Shown here: in pieces, positions 43,773 through 52,544 of the stretch
Numbering within the stretch: the first letter of the stretch is position 1
Layout of the letters: the number at the start of each line of letters is the position of its first letter
Assembly (NCBI RefSeq): GCF_001751365.1
Contig: NZ_LJGT01000036.1
Location: 310,001-374,000, forward strand
Length of the DNA: 64,000 bases
Source: Streptomyces abyssalis
GTDB taxonomy: Bacteria; Actinomycetota; Actinomycetes; Streptomycetales; Streptomycetaceae
Direction of reading: 5' to 3'
Program-made: the position numbers and the translations under genes
Notes under the pieces: generated by a model
Databases searched by the model: none
What the model was told of the DNA's origin: nothing
The model's input: only the letters and a program-made list of their open reading frames with translations

Positions 43773-45335
43773 GTGATCGAGCTCGAGGGAGTACCCGAGC
43801 TGGTCGACCCCGTCATGGTGGCCGCGTTCGAAGGCTGGAACGACGCCGGCGACGCCGCCTCCACCGCGGTCGGGCACATGGAGCGGGAGTGGAAGGGCGA
43901 GGTCTTCGCGGCGCTCGACGCGGAGGACTACTACGACTTCCAGGTCAACAGGCCTCAGGTGTGGCTGGACGGCGGCTCACGCAAGATCACATGGCCGACG
44001 ACACGGCTCGCGGTCGTACGCGTGGACAACGCGGGCGGCAAGGGGAAGCCGCGCGACCTGGTGCTGGTGCGCGGCATCGAGCCGAGCATGCGCTGGCGCT
44101 CCTTCTGCAACGAAATCCTGGGCTTCGCCCATGAGTTGGGCGTGGAGATGGTCGTCGTCCTGGGCGCGCTGCTCGGTGACACACCGCACAGCCGCCCCGT
44201 CCCTGTGACGGGCGTGACATCCGATCCCGATCTGGCCCGCACGATGAACCTGGAGGAGACGCGCTACGAGGGGCCGACGGGCATCGTCGGCATCCTGCAG
44301 GAGGCGTGCACCCACGCCGGCGTGCCGGCGCTGAGCCTCTGGGCCTCGGTGCCGCACTACGTCTCCCAGCCGCCCAACCCGAAGGCCACCCTCGCGCTGC
44401 TGAACCGCCTCGAGGATCTGCTGGAGCTGAACGTGCCGCAGGGCGAGCTCCAGGAGGACGCGCGCGCATGGCAGTTGGGCGTCGACCAGCTGGCCGCGGA
44501 GGACAGCGAGGTCGCCGAGTACGTGCAGTCGCTGGAGGAGGCAAGGGACACCGCCGAGCTGCCCGAGGCCTCGGGAGAGGCCATCGCGAAGGAGTTCGAG
44601 CGGTATCTGCGGCGGCGTGACGGCGGTCCGGGAGGCGCGGGCAGCGGTACGCCGGGCGGCAACCCACGGGATTCCGGGGCGGGTTCCTCCCCCGCATTCG
44701 GCTCGGAGGCCCCTAAGCCTCCTGCGGGCGGCGGACGCTCCCGTCGTACGAAGCCGCCGGCGCGCGACGGCGCCAAGGACGACCGGAAGGACGACGAGGA
44801 CACCGGCGGTGCCGAAGGGGGCAGGGAGACCGGCGGAAGCGGGGACGCAGAAGACCGCGACGCCGACGCAGGCAAGGACGGCGGCGGCGAAACCAGCGGA
44901 AAGGACGGCGGCGAGGGCAAGGCTGCCAAGCCCGCCACGCGCCGCGGCACCGCCGGCGGCGGCAGGAGCGGCGGCGGGCGGACCAGAAGCACCGGTGGCG
45001 CCAAGGACACGAAGGGCACCGGCAGCAGCCGTGGCAGCGGCGCCGCCGGCCGCGGCAAGTCCGCCAAGGACGGCGGCGAGAGCAAGGACGAGAACGGAAG
45101 CGGAAGCAGCAACGGCAGCGGCAGCAGCAGCAACAGCAAGGCCAAGCCCGCCTCCGACGGGGAGCAGGACGGGAGCGGCGGAAGCGGCGAAAGCCGCAAG
45201 AAGGACGGCAGGGGCGGCAGGAGCAGCGGCACCCGCCGCAACGGCGGGAAGCGCAAGCCGGACGAGACCGTCGAGCCGGACAAGGGCAGCGACGGCAACA
45301 AGGGCGCCAACGGCCAGGACTCCGACGAGGAGTGA
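43773..45335 (+). CDS. PAC2-family protein (proteasome-assembly-chaperone fold) with long disordered tail
   Basis: 520 aa from the GTG at 43773, with AGGAGG 6 bp upstream. The PAC2 domain covers about 1-230: VIELEGVPELVDPVMVAAFE, GWNDAGDAAS, TRLAVVRVDN, VVVLGALLGDTPHSRPVPVTG and ALSLWASVPHYV. A helical segment (LLELNVPQGELQEDARAWQ) follows. From about residue 282 to the end there are some 240 residues of Gly, Ser, Lys, Asp, Glu and Ala without hydrophobic residues, certainly disordered. The PAC2 fold is shared with eukaryotic proteasome chaperones, but the bacterial role is unknown. The tail is much longer than I expect for the family. Confidence 0.85.
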   Translation: MIELEGVPELVDPVMVAAFEGWNDAGDAASTAVGHMEREWKGEVFAALDAEDYYDFQVNRPQVWLDGGSRKITWPTTRLAVVRVDNAGGKGKPRDLVLVRGIEPSMRWRSFCNEILGFAHELGVEMVVVLGALLGDTPHSRPVPVTGVTSDPDLARTMNLEETRYEGPTGIVGILQEACTHAGVPALSLWASVPHYVSQPPNPKATLALLNRLEDLLELNVPQGELQEDARAWQLGVDQLAAEDSEVAEYVQSLEEARDTAELPEASGEAIAKEFERYLRRRDGGPGGAGSGTPGGNPRDSGAGSSPAFGSEAPKPPAGGGRSRRTKPPARDGAKDDRKDDEDTGGAEGGRETGGSGDAEDRDADAGKDGGGETSGKDGGEGKAAKPATRRGTAGGGRSGGGRTRSTGGAKDTKGTGSSRGSGAAGRGKSAKDGGESKDENGSGSSNGSGSSSNSKAKPASDGEQDGSGGSGESRKKDGRGGRSSGTRRNGGKRKPDETVEPDKGSDGNKGANGQDSDEE

Positions 45336-45445
45336 GCACCCGGCGCACCGGAAAGGCCGCCCCGCCCGAAGACGAGCGCGATCCCCAAGTCCAGCGGGAT
45401 CCCGCTGATCAAGCGGGACGGCAATTCCGGCCGGGCGCCTCGGCG

Positions 45446-46675
45446 CTACAGCGCGACTCCCAGCAGCGCGTCGACCGCACGCGAGACCAAGCCGGGCGCA
45501 CCCTCGTCCGTGCCTCCCCCGGCCTCCTGTGCCGCCGCCCAGCGGTCGACGGCGGCAAGCGCGGCCGGTGAGTTCAGATCGTCCGCGAGCGCGGCACGGA
45601 TCTCCTCGACGACGGCGTCGGCCGGCGGGCCGTCCGGCCGCGAGACGGCGGTCCGCCACCGCGCCAGCCTGGCCCGGGCCTCGTCGAGCACGTCGCCCGA
45701 GTACTCCCAGTCCGACCGGTAGTGGTTCGCGAGCAGCGCGAGCCGGATCGCGGCGGGATCGACTCCCTCGCGGCGCAGCTGTGAGACGAAGACCAGGTTC
45801 CCCTTGGACTTCGACATCTTCTCGCCGTCCAGGCCCACCATCCCCGCGTGCACGTAGGTCTGGGCGAAGGGGTGTTCACCGGTGAGGGCCTGAGCGTGCG
45901 AGGCGCCCATCTCGTGGTGGGGGAAGGCGAGATCGGAGCCGCCGCCCTGTACGTCGAAGCCCATGCCGAGGTGCTCCAGCGCGATGGCCACACACTCGAT
46001 GTGCCATCCGGGCCTCCCGGGGCCGAGCGAGGCCCCGTCCCACTCCGGTTCGCCGTCGCGGGCGGCGCGCCACAGCATCGGGTCGAGCGGGCTCTTCTTT
46101 CCGGGCCGCTCGGGGTCGCCGCCCCGCTCGGCGGAGAGGATCCGCATGGTCTCCGCGTCGAGGCGTGAGACTTCGCCGAAGTGGGTGTCCGCGTCGACCG
46201 AGAAGTAGACGTCCCCCTCCAGTTCGTACGCGGCACCCTGGTCGCGCAGCCGCTCGACGAGGGGCACGATGCGCGGGATCGACTCGACGGCACCGACGAA
46301 CTGCCGTGGCGGCAGCATCCGCAGAGCCGTCATGTCCTCCCGGAAGAGGTCCGTCTCACGCTCCGCCAGCGCCGACCATGCCTCGCCCGTCTCCCGCGCA
46401 CGTTCCAGGAGGGGATCGTCGATGTCGGTGACGTTCTGTATGTAGTGAACCTGCCGCTTGGTGTCGAGCCACACGCGCTGTACGAGGTCGAAGGCGTTGT
46501 AGGTCGCCGCGTGCCCCAGATGGGTGGCGTCGTACGGAGTGATCCCGCAGACGTATATGCGGGCGACGGGACCGGGCGCCAGGGTGGTGCGGGCGCCCGT
46601 CGCGGTGTTGTGGATCTCCAGGTCGCGGCCCTGACCAGGCAGGGCGGGAACCTCGGAAGCGGGCCAGGCATGCAT
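45446..46675 (-). CDS. mshC: Mycothiol ligase MshC (Cys:GlcN-Ins ligase)
   Basis: 409 aa, a cysteinyl-tRNA-synthetase-like class I fold. HIGH-like motif [12 protein letters not shown]; the zinc/Cys-binding residues are in [12 protein letters not shown], and [19 protein letters not shown] and the KMSKS loop [10 protein letters not shown] complete the set. It lacks the tRNA-binding C-terminal domain of CysS. It joins cysteine to GlcN-inositol in mycothiol synthesis. It lies at the 3' end of a leftward cluster with the kinase-like, DUF3090 and phosphatase genes, 140 bp after the kinase-like gene's stop. Confidence 0.96.
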   Translation of the reverse strand: MHAWPASEVPALPGQGRDLEIHNTATGARTTLAPGPVARIYVCGITPYDATHLGHAATYNAFDLVQRVWLDTKRQVHYIQNVTDIDDPLLERARETGEAWSALAERETDLFREDMTALRMLPPRQFVGAVESIPRIVPLVERLRDQGAAYELEGDVYFSVDADTHFGEVSRLDAETMRILSAERGGDPERPGKKSPLDPMLWRAARDGEPEWDGASLGPGRPGWHIECVAIALEHLGMGFDVQGGGSDLAFPHHEMGASHAQALTGEHPFAQTYVHAGMVGLDGEKMSKSKGNLVFVSQLRREGVDPAAIRLALLANHYRSDWEYSGDVLDEARARLARWRTAVSRPDGPPADAVVEEIRAALADDLNSPAALAAVDRWAAAQEAGGGTDEGAPGLVSRAVDALLGVAL

Positions 46676-46815
46676 TCCCTGAGCCTAACCCGGACAGGAG
46701 TTCGCCTTCCTGACGGGACGGCCCCCTCCGTCCCCGGCCTGCGGAAATGGCCGGATAGGCGCTCTTGACCGCGCACGGCGGCGTGCGTAGGCGTCATGCG
46801 GAACCTGCGCACGTG

Positions 46816-47790
46816 TCACACGGGGGGCCACGGGATCGCCGGCCAGTCGCCGCTGGGCAGCGGGTGACGGCCGGAACTGATCAAGCCGTCGGTCCGCTTG
46901 CGCAGGGCTTCGACCTCGGCTGTGGTGATCAGTGCGGAGAGCCTGGTGGCGAGTGGAGCGCCGTCGGCCAGTGCCGCGCCGAGTCCGCGCAGCGTCGCGG
47001 TCGCCTCGGAGGTCAGCTCCTCGCCCGCCCAGCCCCACAGCAGGGTGCGCAGCTTGTCGTCCACGTTGAAGGTGACGCCGTGGTCGATGGCGTACAGCGC
47101 GCCGGTGGCGAGAGTCAGCAGGTGACCGCCCTTGCGGTCGCCGTTGTTGATGACAGCGTCGAGCACTGCCAGCCGCCGCAGCCGCTCGTCGTCGGCGTGC
47201 ACGAGCAGCGCCGGGCGCGCGGAGCCGGTGTCCACGTGCCCGACGGGCTTCCAGCCCTCCCCCGGCTCGTCGCCCTCGACGATGGCCAGCAGCTCCCGGC
47301 CGCCGGCGGCCTCTTCGCCCCCGGCGGACTCGTGGGCCCCGGCCGCTTCGTCCCCTGCGGACTCGCGGGCCCCGTCCCCGTCCTCGCCCCCGTCCTCCTC
47401 ATCGTCCTCCGGTGCGGTTCCGGGCAGCGGCCCCACCCACGCCTGGCACATGCCCTCGCCGTACGGCCCGTCGCGCAGCACCGTCGCCGGGATCAGGTCC
47501 CAGCCGGTCGCCCGGGAGATCTCGTACGCCGCGACCTCCCGCTGTGCGAGCGTGCCGTCCGGGAAGTCCCACAGCGGCCGCTCGCCCGCCACAGGCTTGT
47601 ACACGCACGCGACGCGGTGCCCTTCGTGTTCGACCTCGCCGAAGAGCACGGCGTTGGAGGCCTGCCGGATCTGTCCCAGTACGGTCAGCGTGCCGAGCTC
47701 AAGGCGTGTGCGCGTCTCCTCGGCCGCGGGCGAGGCGGCCTCCTGCTGCTCCTGTCGCGGCGGACGGCCGCAATCGGCTGCCTGGCTCAT
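46816..47790 (-). CDS. SCO1664-family protein with PI3/4-kinase-like catalytic core
   Basis: 324 aa from the ATG at 47790, which overlaps the DUF3090 stop (ATGA), so it is translationally coupled. Visible kinase features: Lys65 in ACVYKPVAGERPLWDFP, Glu85 in AQREVAAYEI, catalytic loop AVINNGDRKGGHLL (Asp218, Lys220, His223) and a metal-binding IDHG (Asp236). These match the PI3/4-kinase and HipA-like fold with all key residues kept, so it is probably an active kinase; the substrate is unknown. An acidic low-complexity insertion (about 127-164) lies between the N-lobe and the core. Conserved in the neighbourhood of mshC in actinobacteria. Confidence 0.85.
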   Translation of the reverse strand: MSQAADCGRPPRQEQQEAASPAAEETRTRLELGTLTVLGQIRQASNAVLFGEVEHEGHRVACVYKPVAGERPLWDFPDGTLAQREVAAYEISRATGWDLIPATVLRDGPYGEGMCQAWVGPLPGTAPEDDEEDGGEDGDGARESAGDEAAGAHESAGGEEAAGGRELLAIVEGDEPGEGWKPVGHVDTGSARPALLVHADDERLRRLAVLDAVINNGDRKGGHLLTLATGALYAIDHGVTFNVDDKLRTLLWGWAGEELTSEATATLRGLGAALADGAPLATRLSALITTAEVEALRKRTDGLISSGRHPLPSGDWPAIPWPPV

Positions 47791-48377
47791 TCGCCGCGCC
47801 GGTATCCGTTCTGACGCGGACACACATGGCCTTCCGGGTCGAGCGGGAGGCTGCACAGCGGACACGGCGGCCTGCCGGCGTTGACGACTTCGAGTGCGCG
47901 CTTGGCGAAGGCCCGTGCCATGGTGCCGTCGAGCCGCACGCGGAGCATCGGCGGCCCGTTCTCGTCGTCCTGGAGCAGCCGTTCCTCCGCGTCGGCGAGA
48001 TCCTCGTCGGAGTCGGCCTCCAGTTCGACGACGGCCTGCGCCTCGACGACCATCCGCTCACCGTCGCCGTCCCAGGCCAGCGCCATGGTGCCGACGCGGA
48101 ACTCCTCCTCGACGGGGGTCTCCAGGGGCTGCGTGTCGTCGAGTTCGGCCGGTGCCACCGCGGGCACCGGTGCGTTGCCGCCGGAGCGGCGCACGACCTC
48201 GTCCAGCAGTTCGTCGATCCGTTCGGCCAGGGCCTCCACCTGCGCCTTCTCAAGGGCGACGCTGGTGGTACGTCCCGAGGCCGACGCCTGGAGGTAGAAG
48301 GTGCGCCGTCCTGGCAGCCCGACGGTACCGGCGATGAATCGGTCCGGCGGGTCGTAGAGGAACACCTGACGGGACAC
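47787..48377 (-). CDS. DUF3090-family protein with C-terminal zinc-binding motif
   Basis: 196 aa, GTG with GGAG 6 bp upstream. It opens SRQVFLYDPPDRFIAGTVGL, then RTFYLQASASGRTTSVALEK. The C-terminus PPCPLCSLPLDPEGHVCPRQ holds CxxC-x7-HxC-type ligands for one zinc ion. No enzyme motif otherwise; the function is unknown. The stop overlaps the start of the kinase-like gene by 4 bp, and it follows the histidine phosphatase gene by 67 bp, making a three-gene unit that runs toward mshC. Confidence 0.85.
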   Translation of the reverse strand: MSRQVFLYDPPDRFIAGTVGLPGRRTFYLQASASGRTTSVALEKAQVEALAERIDELLDEVVRRSGGNAPVPAVAPAELDDTQPLETPVEEEFRVGTMALAWDGDGERMVVEAQAVVELEADSDEDLADAEERLLQDDENGPPMLRVRLDGTMARAFAKRALEVVNAGRPPCPLCSLPLDPEGHVCPRQNGYRRGE

Positions 48378-48444
48378 GTCCTGCTCCGTTGTCGTCGACG
48401 TCTGATCGGTCTAAGGCACCCTACTGCCGCGCCGATCTTCCTGC

Positions 48445-49170
48445 TTAGGCTCCGCCCCCCACAGTGGCGTCGCTGCCCTCCGGGGAGCCCTCCTGGCCCT
48501 TCGCGCCCTCCTCCCCGGCGTCGCCGGGCTCCGGCTCCGGCGGTACGAGGGAGTCGAGTTCGCCCGTCTCCCCCAGCCGCAGCAGGAAAGGCCGCAGCGG
48601 GGTGTAGCGGATGACGGTGAGAGAGCACGGGCCGACGGCGATGCGCTGGAAGAGGTCCAGATGCATGCCGAGAGCGTCCGCGACCACCGACTTGATGATG
48701 TCGCCGTGCGAGCACATGGCGAACAGCGCGTCCGCCCCGTGGTCCGCCTCGATGCGCGCGTTCCACTCACGGACGGCCTCCACGGCCCGCGTCTGCATCG
48801 CGCGCATCGACTCCCCGCCGGGGAAGACCGCCGCGGACGGGTGCTGCTGCACCGTGGTCATCAGCGGTTCGTCGCTCAGCTCCGCGAGTTTGCGCCCGCT
48901 CCAGTCCCCGTAGTCGCACTCGGAGATGCGCTCGTCGGTGTGCAGGGGAAGCTCCGGCCGAGCCTGCACGAGCGGTTCCAGGGTCTCCTGGCAGCGCTGC
49001 ATGGGGCTGCTGACCAGCGCCGTCAGCGGCAGCACACCCAGCCGCCCGGGAAGCGCCGCGGCCTGGGCCCGGCCGTGGTCGTCCAGAGCCACTCCGGGCG
49101 TGCGGCCCGCGAGCAGGCCGGAGGTGTTGGCGGTGGAGCGGCCGTGCCGTACGAGGATGAGCGTGGGCAT
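48445..49170 (-). CDS. Histidine phosphatase (phosphoglycerate-mutase-like, MSMEG_4193 family)
   Basis: 241 aa from the ATG at 49170 (MPTLILVRHGRSTANTSG), giving the RHG motif at residue 9; longer in-frame starts are unlikely. Catalytic His9, Arg8, the second Arg in VSSPMQRCQETLEP, the acid Glu in ISECDYGDWSG and the second His in FAMCSHGDIIKSV are all present. The C-terminal tail is Gly/Glu-rich. The substrate is unknown; its position points to a step linked with the DUF3090, kinase-like and MshC proteins. First gene of that leftward cluster, divergent from corA over 76 bp. Confidence 0.9.
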   Translation of the reverse strand: MPTLILVRHGRSTANTSGLLAGRTPGVALDDHGRAQAAALPGRLGVLPLTALVSSPMQRCQETLEPLVQARPELPLHTDERISECDYGDWSGRKLAELSDEPLMTTVQQHPSAAVFPGGESMRAMQTRAVEAVREWNARIEADHGADALFAMCSHGDIIKSVVADALGMHLDLFQRIAVGPCSLTVIRYTPLRPFLLRLGETGELDSLVPPEPEPGDAGEEGAKGQEGSPEGSDATVGGGA

Positions 49171-49246
49171 GCCTGCCAGCGTAGGCGAGCGGCGGGAAGC
49201 GCCCGCCGGTGGTCCGGTGGGCGGCGGAGGGGCACAATGACCAGTC

Positions 49247-50230
49247 GTGATCGTGGACTGCGCCATCTACCAGGAAGGACGCCGCATGGAGCGGCCGTCC
49301 GGCTACTCCGACGCCCTCGACGAGGCCAGGGCGGCCGGGGACGCCTTTCTGTGGATCGGGCTGCACGAGCCGACCGAAGCCGAATTCGAGCTCGTGACAA
49401 GCGAGTTCGGGCTGCACCCGCTCGCCGTCGAGGACGCGCTCCACGCGCATCAGCGGCCCAAGCTGGAGGTCTACGAGGACTCCCTCTTCCTCGTGCTCAA
49501 GCCCGTCTCCTACGACCAGTCCGCCGCCGCCGTCTCCGCCGGGGAACTGATGCTGTTCGTCGGCGACTCCTTCGTGGTGACGGTGCGCCACGGCGAGGCC
49601 AATCCGCTCCGTGCGGTGCGCGAGCGGCTGGAACGCGAGCCGGAGGTCCTGCGGCACGGACCGACGGCCGTGATGTACGCGGTGAGCGACGCCATCGTGG
49701 ACCAGTACATGGACGTCGCCGAGGACCTCCACATCAGTCTCGACGGGCTGGAGGAGGACGTCTTCTCCCCGGAGGCCCAGGCCGCCCGTGACACCGCGGG
49801 CCGCATCTACGGCTTCAAGCGGCAGGTGCTGGGCTTCCGGCGGGCGACCGGGCCGCTGGCCGACCCGCTGGAGCGGCTGATGCGTGCGGGAGTGCCGTTC
49901 GTCCACGAGGACTCCCGGCCCTTCTTCCGCGACGTGAGCGACCACCTGACCCGCGTCAACGAGCAGGTGGACAGCCTCGACCGGCTGCTGTCGGACATCC
50001 TCTCCGCGAACCTCGCCCAGATGAGCGTCCGGCAGAACGACAACATGCGGAAGATCTCCGCCTGGGCCGCCATGTTCGCGGTGCCCACCGCCATCGCCGG
50101 GATCTACGGCATGAACTTCGAGCACATGCCGGAGCTGCACTGGGTGTGGGCGTACCCGACCGTGCTCGGGGTCATCGTGACGGCCTGTCTGCTCCTCTTC
50201 CGCCTCTTCAAGCGCCGCGGATGGATCTGA
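49247..50230 (+). CDS. corA: CorA-family magnesium/cobalt transporter
   Basis: 327 aa, GTG start. A long cytoplasmic alpha/beta and helical domain is followed by two C-terminal membrane helices. The signature Gly-Met-Asn is in AIAGIYGMNFEHMP after the first helix, and the protein ends RLFKRRGWI. Pentameric channel for Mg2+ (or Co2+/Ni2+). The start codon has GGAGG about 15 bp upstream, rather far; a second in-frame GTG lies 6 bp further on. Confidence 0.93.
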   Translation: MIVDCAIYQEGRRMERPSGYSDALDEARAAGDAFLWIGLHEPTEAEFELVTSEFGLHPLAVEDALHAHQRPKLEVYEDSLFLVLKPVSYDQSAAAVSAGELMLFVGDSFVVTVRHGEANPLRAVRERLEREPEVLRHGPTAVMYAVSDAIVDQYMDVAEDLHISLDGLEEDVFSPEAQAARDTAGRIYGFKRQVLGFRRATGPLADPLERLMRAGVPFVHEDSRPFFRDVSDHLTRVNEQVDSLDRLLSDILSANLAQMSVRQNDNMRKISAWAAMFAVPTAIAGIYGMNFEHMPELHWVWAYPTVLGVIVTACLLLFRLFKRRGWI

Positions 50231-50360
50231 ACGCACCTCTCGGCCGCGCCGGACCGGGCAGGCCCGCCCGGCGGGGCCGAGGAGGGGCGACCCGGAGGGC
50301 GTCCGACGCGGTGCGGACCGTTGCGTAACCCTTGCGCCTGCCGCGCGTTGAGATGCGTAG

Positions 50361-50401
50361 CGGCCGTGGCGGGGAAGACCCCCGAGCCCCCTCCACGGCC
50401 G
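50361..50401. terminator. Hairpin between corA and the F420 oxidoreductase gene
   Basis: CGGCCGTGG (50361-50369) pairs with CCACGGCCG (50393-50401); an inner CGGGG/CCCCG stem lies in the loop. Convergent gene ends on both sides. Confidence 0.65.
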
Positions 50402-50423
50402 TAGGCATGCCCTCCGGCGGCCG

Positions 50424-51482
50424 CTAGGACGCCACTCCGGCCCGCTCCAGCGCTTCGACGCCCGCCCTCAGTCCCGCGATGCGCTCCTCCAGCGCGAAGC
50501 CGGCCGGGGCGAGGGAGAGAGTGGTCACTCCGGCCTCGGCGTAGGCGCGCATCCGCTCGGAGATCCGCTCGACGGGGCCGAGGAGGGTGGTGGAGTCGAT
50601 GAGTTCGTGCGGCACTGCGGCCGCGGCGCCCTCCTTGTCGCCCGCCAGGTACTTGTCCTGGATCTCGGCCGCCTCCTTGCCGTAACCCATGCGCTGTGCA
50701 AGCCGGTTGTAGAAGTTCTGCTTGCGGCTGCCCATGCCGCCGACGTACAGCGCGGTGTACGGGCGGAACTGGTCCGCGAGCGCGTGGACGTCCTCCCCCA
50801 CCGCCATCGGCACCGTCGGGCACACGTCGAAGCCGTCGAGGCCGGGGCCCTTGCCGGCCTTCTCCCGTCCCGCGCGCAGGTACCGGAGCGTGGTCTCCTC
50901 CGCGTGCTCGGGCGAGAAGAAGATCAGCAGAGCACCGTCGGCGATCTCGCCGGTCTGCTCCAGGTTCTTGGGGCCGATCGCCGCGATGTAGAGCGGGATC
51001 TCCTCGCGTACGGGGTGCACTGTGAGCTTGATCGGCTTGCCGGGACCGCCGGGCAGGGGCAGCGTCCAGTGCTCGCCCTGGTGGCTGAGCCGCTCCCGGG
51101 ACATGGCCTTGCGGATGATCTCGGCGTACTCGCGGGTGCGGGCGAGCGGCTTGTCGAACTTCACGCCGTACCAGCCCTCCGAGACCTGCGGCCCGGAGAC
51201 GCCGAGGCCGAGCCGGAACCGGCCGCCGGAGAGGGTGTCGAGGGTGGCCGCGGTCATGGCCGTCATCGCGGGCGTACGTGCGGGGATCTGGAAGATGCCC
51301 GAGCCGACGTCGATGCGTTCGGTCTGTGCGGCCACCCAGGACAGCACGGTGGGGGCGTCGGACCCGTAGGCCTCGGCGGCCCAGCAGACCGAGTAACCGA
51401 GACGGTCCGCCTCCTGGGCGACGGCGAGGTTGTCCGCGTCCATCCCCGCACCCCAGTAGCCGAGGTTGATACCGAGCCGCAT
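50424..51482 (-). CDS. LLM-class F420-dependent oxidoreductase
   Basis: 352 aa. A luciferase-like monooxygenase barrel: LGINLGYWGAGMD, EADRLGYSVCWAAEAYGSD, GSGIFQIPARTPAMTAM, LDTLSGGRFRLGLGVSGP and GWYGVKFDKP. The GLGVSGPQV-EGWYG pattern is typical of F420-linked members. F420 biosynthesis genes are not in the window. The substrate is unknown. It is divergent from the aldo/keto reductase gene over about 75 bp. Confidence 0.88.
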   Translation of the reverse strand: MRLGINLGYWGAGMDADNLAVAQEADRLGYSVCWAAEAYGSDAPTVLSWVAAQTERIDVGSGIFQIPARTPAMTAMTAATLDTLSGGRFRLGLGVSGPQVSEGWYGVKFDKPLARTREYAEIIRKAMSRERLSHQGEHWTLPLPGGPGKPIKLTVHPVREEIPLYIAAIGPKNLEQTGEIADGALLIFFSPEHAEETTLRYLRAGREKAGKGPGLDGFDVCPTVPMAVGEDVHALADQFRPYTALYVGGMGSRKQNFYNRLAQRMGYGKEAAEIQDKYLAGDKEGAAAAVPHELIDSTTLLGPVERISERMRAYAEAGVTTLSLAPAGFALEERIAGLRAGVEALERAGVAS

Positions 51483-51557
51483 ACCGGCCCCCTTACTGAT
51501 CAGTAACGTCGCTGTCCCGGGGACTCTAACGTGCGCTCACAAGTAACCTCAACGCCC

Positions 51558-52544
51558 ATGGAGGCAAGGCACCTCGGCCGTACCGGCCTGCGCGTATCCC
51601 GAATCGGCCTCGGCACCCTCACCTGGGCGCGGGACACCGGCGAGAGGGACGCCGCCGACCAGCTCAAGACGTTCTGGGAAGCGGGGGGCACGCTGGTCGA
51701 CACGGCCGACGTGTACGGGGACGGCGGCGCCGAGTACCTCCTGGGCAGGCTGCTGGAAGGCCTCGTGCCGCGCCGCGATCTGGTGGTCGCCACCAAGGCG
51801 GGAAGCGTGCCCGACCCCGACCGCCGCTTCGACTGCTCGCGCGGACATCTCCTGGCGGCGCTCGACGCCTCCCTGGAGCGGCTGCGCACCGACTACGTGG
51901 ACCTGTGGCAGGTGCACGCCTTCGACCCGGCGACACCTCTGGACGAGACGCTGCAGGCCCTGGACATCGCAGTCAGCACCGGCAGGGCCCGCTACGCGGG
52001 CGTCTCCAACTTCAGCGGCTGGCAGCTCGCCAAGGCTGCCACCTGGCAGCTCGCCGCCCCCGGTGCGCGCACCCGGCTGGCGAGCACACAGATGGAGTAC
52101 TCGCTGCTCCAGCGCGGCGTCGAACGTGAACTGCTCCCCGCCGCCCTCGACTTGGGTCTGGGCCTGCTGCCCTCCTCGCCGCTGGGCCGCGGGGTGCTCA
52201 CCGGCAAGTACCGCCGTGCCGACCCGCCTCCGGAATCCCGCGGGGCCTCCGAGCATCTGGCACCCTTCGTCGCCCCGTATCTCGACGAGACGGCCGGGTC
52301 GATCGTCGACGCCGTCTCGACCGCAGCCGACGGTCTGGCGGTCTCACCGCTGCAGGTGGCGCTGGCCTGGGTGCGGGACCGGCCGGGAGTGGCCGCGCCG
52401 ATCGTCGGTGCGCGCACGGCCGCGCAGCTCACCGAGGCGCTGTCAGTGGAGGGCCTTAGTCTTCCTGACGAGATCTGCCGCGCGCTCGATGATGTGTCGG
52501 CGCCGGTGCACCGCTATCCCGACCAGGACTGGAGCGAGCTGTGA
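51558..52544 (+). CDS. Aldo/keto reductase
   Basis: 328 aa from the ATG at 51558. The catalytic tetrad is visible: Asp and Tyr in LVDTADVYGDGG, Lys in LVVATKAG and His in LWQVHAFDP. The NADPH-binding end includes PIVGARTAAQL. It opens MEARHLGRTGLRVSRIGLGT. Cytosolic carbonyl reductase of unknown substrate. It overlaps the next gene by 4 bp (GTGA), so the two are translationally coupled. Confidence 0.92.
   Translation: MEARHLGRTGLRVSRIGLGTLTWARDTGERDAADQLKTFWEAGGTLVDTADVYGDGGAEYLLGRLLEGLVPRRDLVVATKAGSVPDPDRRFDCSRGHLLAALDASLERLRTDYVDLWQVHAFDPATPLDETLQALDIAVSTGRARYAGVSNFSGWQLAKAATWQLAAPGARTRLASTQMEYSLLQRGVERELLPAALDLGLGLLPSSPLGRGVLTGKYRRADPPPESRGASEHLAPFVAPYLDETAGSIVDAVSTAADGLAVSPLQVALAWVRDRPGVAAPIVGARTAAQLTEALSVEGLSLPDEICRALDDVSAPVHRYPDQDWSEL

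Noticed and set aside
45393..45406. Palindrome AGCGGGATCCCGCT between the PAC2 gene and mshC
   Set aside because: No loop for a terminator, no gene start nearby for an operator; 14 bp in a GC-rich convergent gap can be chance.
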